Source: an uncultured Alcanivoracaceae bacterium (GTDB lineage: Bacteria > Pseudomonadota > Gammaproteobacteria > Pseudomonadales > Alcanivoracaceae). From it: DNA of 7,547 nucleotides. The notes under the pieces were generated by a model, which made no database searches, had not been told where the DNA came from, and saw only the letters and a program-made list of their open reading frames with translations. The translations under genes and the position numbers were made by a program. The DNA lies in the NCBI GenBank assembly GCA_937943665.1, contig CALEAR010000109.1:1-7547 (forward strand), given 5' to 3'. Shown piece by piece: positions 6,429 to 7,547 of this stretch; the stretch's first letter is position 1; every line of letters starts with the position of its first letter.

Positions 6429-7209
6429 ACCTGAACGGGTGGCACAGCAATTTTCTCGCGCCGCATTTCAGTATGATCACCATGCCCATGTACAGATAGG
6501 GGTGGCGCGTAGCCTCTTGGCTTGGCTAGCACCTAGCAATGAAAAGGGCATAGCAGTGGATGTGGGGGCGGGTACCGCTCCCATGGCTTGGCAACAGCGC
6601 CGATTGCGGCCCCACTATGCGTGGTGGGCGCTGGATCTTTCTCATGCCATGGTGGCGCAGATGCAGGCCCGCGGGCGGTCAGCAAGCAACTATCGAGGCA
6701 TTTGTGCTAATGCCTTAGCCATGCCTTTTGCCACGGGGTCGGTGAACCTTTTGTATTCCTCTTTTGCGCTACAGTGGTGCCATAACTTACCGGTACAAAG
6801 CCAAGAGTTGTATCGAGTGGCAGCCCCTGGGGCAGAACTGCTAATGGCTGTGCCTGTACAAGGCACTTTGCAAGAGATGGTGAATGCTTGGGGAGAGGTG
6901 AGTGATAACTTACATGTGAACACATTGGCCACTACACAGGCTTGGGTTGAGGCGCTATCGCAGGCCCACTGGTGTGTGGAGGATGTGGTGGAGCAGAAAA
7001 TTCTAGAGCACTATCCCAATGTGCAAGCAGTGGCCCAGCAGTTAAAAAATACAGGGGCAAACTATGTGGCCGCTGGTAAACGGGGGCTTATGGGTAAGCA
7101 ACAATGGGGCGCTTTTGAACAAGCGTACGAGAGATTACGGCAGCCACAGGGGTTACCAGTAACATGGCAGGTGTTGATGCTGCGCTGCTCGAAAGTGAGT
7201 GTTCGCTAA
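6418..7209 (+). CDS. bioC: Malonyl-[ACP] O-methyltransferase
   Basis: BioC transfers a methyl group from S-adenosylmethionine to the free carboxyl of malonyl-ACP, letting fatty-acid synthase build the pimeloyl chain. The 263-residue protein begins with the BioC hallmark VAQQFSRAAFQYDHHAHVQ (8-26). SAM motif I is VDVGAGTAPMA (47-57), followed by ALDLSHAMV, a motif with ANALAMPF, then NLLYSSFALQW. The C-terminal NTGANYV and GLMGKQQW blocks ending in GLPVTWQV are also typical. In motif I the third glycine is replaced by Ala54. GGGGTGAG at 6402-6409, inside the end of bioH, is its ribosome binding site with 8 bases spacing. The start overlaps bioH by 11 bases and the end overlaps bioD by 46, pointing to coupled translation. 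Confidence 0.95.
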   Translation: MKLEPERVAQQFSRAAFQYDHHAHVQIGVARSLLAWLAPSNEKGIAVDVGAGTAPMAWQQRRLRPHYAWWALDLSHAMVAQMQARGRSASNYRGICANALAMPFATGSVNLLYSSFALQWCHNLPVQSQELYRVAAPGAELLMAVPVQGTLQEMVNAWGEVSDNLHVNTLATTQAWVEALSQAHWCVEDVVEQKILEHYPNVQAVAQQLKNTGANYVAAGKRGLMGKQQWGAFEQAYERLRQPQGLPVTWQVLMLRCSKVSVR

Positions 7210-7547
7210 CAGGGCGGTATTTTATTACGGGAACAAGCACAGGGGTGGGAAAAACCTGGGTTGCAAGCCATTGGCTCACGCAGGCAAGTGCCCAAGGCTT
7301 GACCTGTTATGGTGTTAAGCCTGTGGCTTCGGGTTGCCACCTTATTAATGGCCAGCTGTGTAATCAGGATGCCTTAGCCTTATTGGCTGCAAGCACAGAG
7401 CCACTTACCTATGAGGAAGTGAACCCTTTTGCCTTTGCACCCGCGGTGGCGCCCCATTGGGCGGCGAAGCAGGTGGGTGTGGATCTCTCTGTGGAACGCA
7501 TGATGAATGAGATGGCTCCCACGTTACAAACGTCAGCAGATTTGGTT
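7164..7547 (+). CDS. bioD: Dethiobiotin synthetase, N-terminal part (3' end outside window)
   Basis: BioD uses ATP and CO2 to close the ureido ring of 7,8-diaminopelargonate, giving dethiobiotin, the BioB substrate. The 128 codons present run to the window edge. The N-terminal strand RYFITGT leads into a P-loop, GTSTGVGKT (23-31, Lys30 and Thr31). Next is VKPVASG with Lys52, then NQDALALL with Asp69, which matches the metal-binding aspartate of E. coli BioD, and NPFAFAPAVAPHWAA, the family's NP-A-P-H block. The ATG at 7164 is the only ATG, GTG or TTG start in the frame before the first strand. It lies inside bioC, preceded by AGGGG at 7148-7152, and gives about 17 residues before RYF, more than the few seen in E. 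coli. P-loop positions 25 and 27 are Ser and Gly where E. coli has Asp and Glu. Confidence 0.93.
   Translation, partial: MAGVDAALLESECSLTGRYFITGTSTGVGKTWVASHWLTQASAQGLTCYGVKPVASGCHLINGQLCNQDALALLAASTEPLTYEEVNPFAFAPAVAPHWAAKQVGVDLSVERMMNEMAPTLQTSADLV

Noticed and set aside
6690..7279. Minus-strand open frames opposite bioC and bioD
   Set aside because: They overlap clearly coding plus-strand sequence and have no recognisable domains or convincing starts.

Overview
The window looks like a chromosomal segment of a gammaproteobacterium. The basis is an intact bioB-bioF-bioH-bioC-bioD gene order, as seen in Pseudomonas and relatives, with a comF-type gene divergent from bioB, a proteobacterial BirA operator, and close E. 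coli-like HemE, BioB, BioF and BioH sequences. I cannot name the genus. No mobile element, tRNA, rRNA or CRISPR array is visible, and no gene-free stretch exceeds about 100 bases.

Layout. Bases 1-651 hold the C-terminal part of hemE (+), closed by a strong intrinsic terminator at 666-692. Converging on it is a minus-strand group read from 2592 down to 699: a small exported, probably beta-barrel outer-membrane protein, a 2-phosphosulfolactate phosphatase (ComB) family protein that starts at a TTG overlapping the previous stop, and a lipoprotein. Upstream of that group, also on the minus strand, is comF (2690-3334). From 3419 to the right edge runs the plus-strand biotin operon bioBFHCD. bioD is cut off by the window end and starts inside bioC.

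How the genes work together. BioC methylates malonyl-ACP so that it can be elongated as a disguised fatty-acid primer. BioH removes the methyl group to give pimeloyl-ACP. BioF converts this to 7-keto-8-aminopelargonate (KAPA). BioA, which is not in the window, makes diaminopelargonate (DAPA). BioD closes the ureido ring to dethiobiotin, and BioB inserts sulfur to give biotin. Control is visible in the 84-base gap between comF and bioB: a BirA operator (TTGTAAACC-N15-GGTTGACAG) whose right half contains a perfect TTGACA -35 box for bioB and whose left half touches the comF start codon.

The least explained part is the minus-strand trio (outer-membrane protein, ComB-like enzyme, lipoprotein). 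Its co-directional, overlapping arrangement suggests a joint envelope-related function that I cannot assign.
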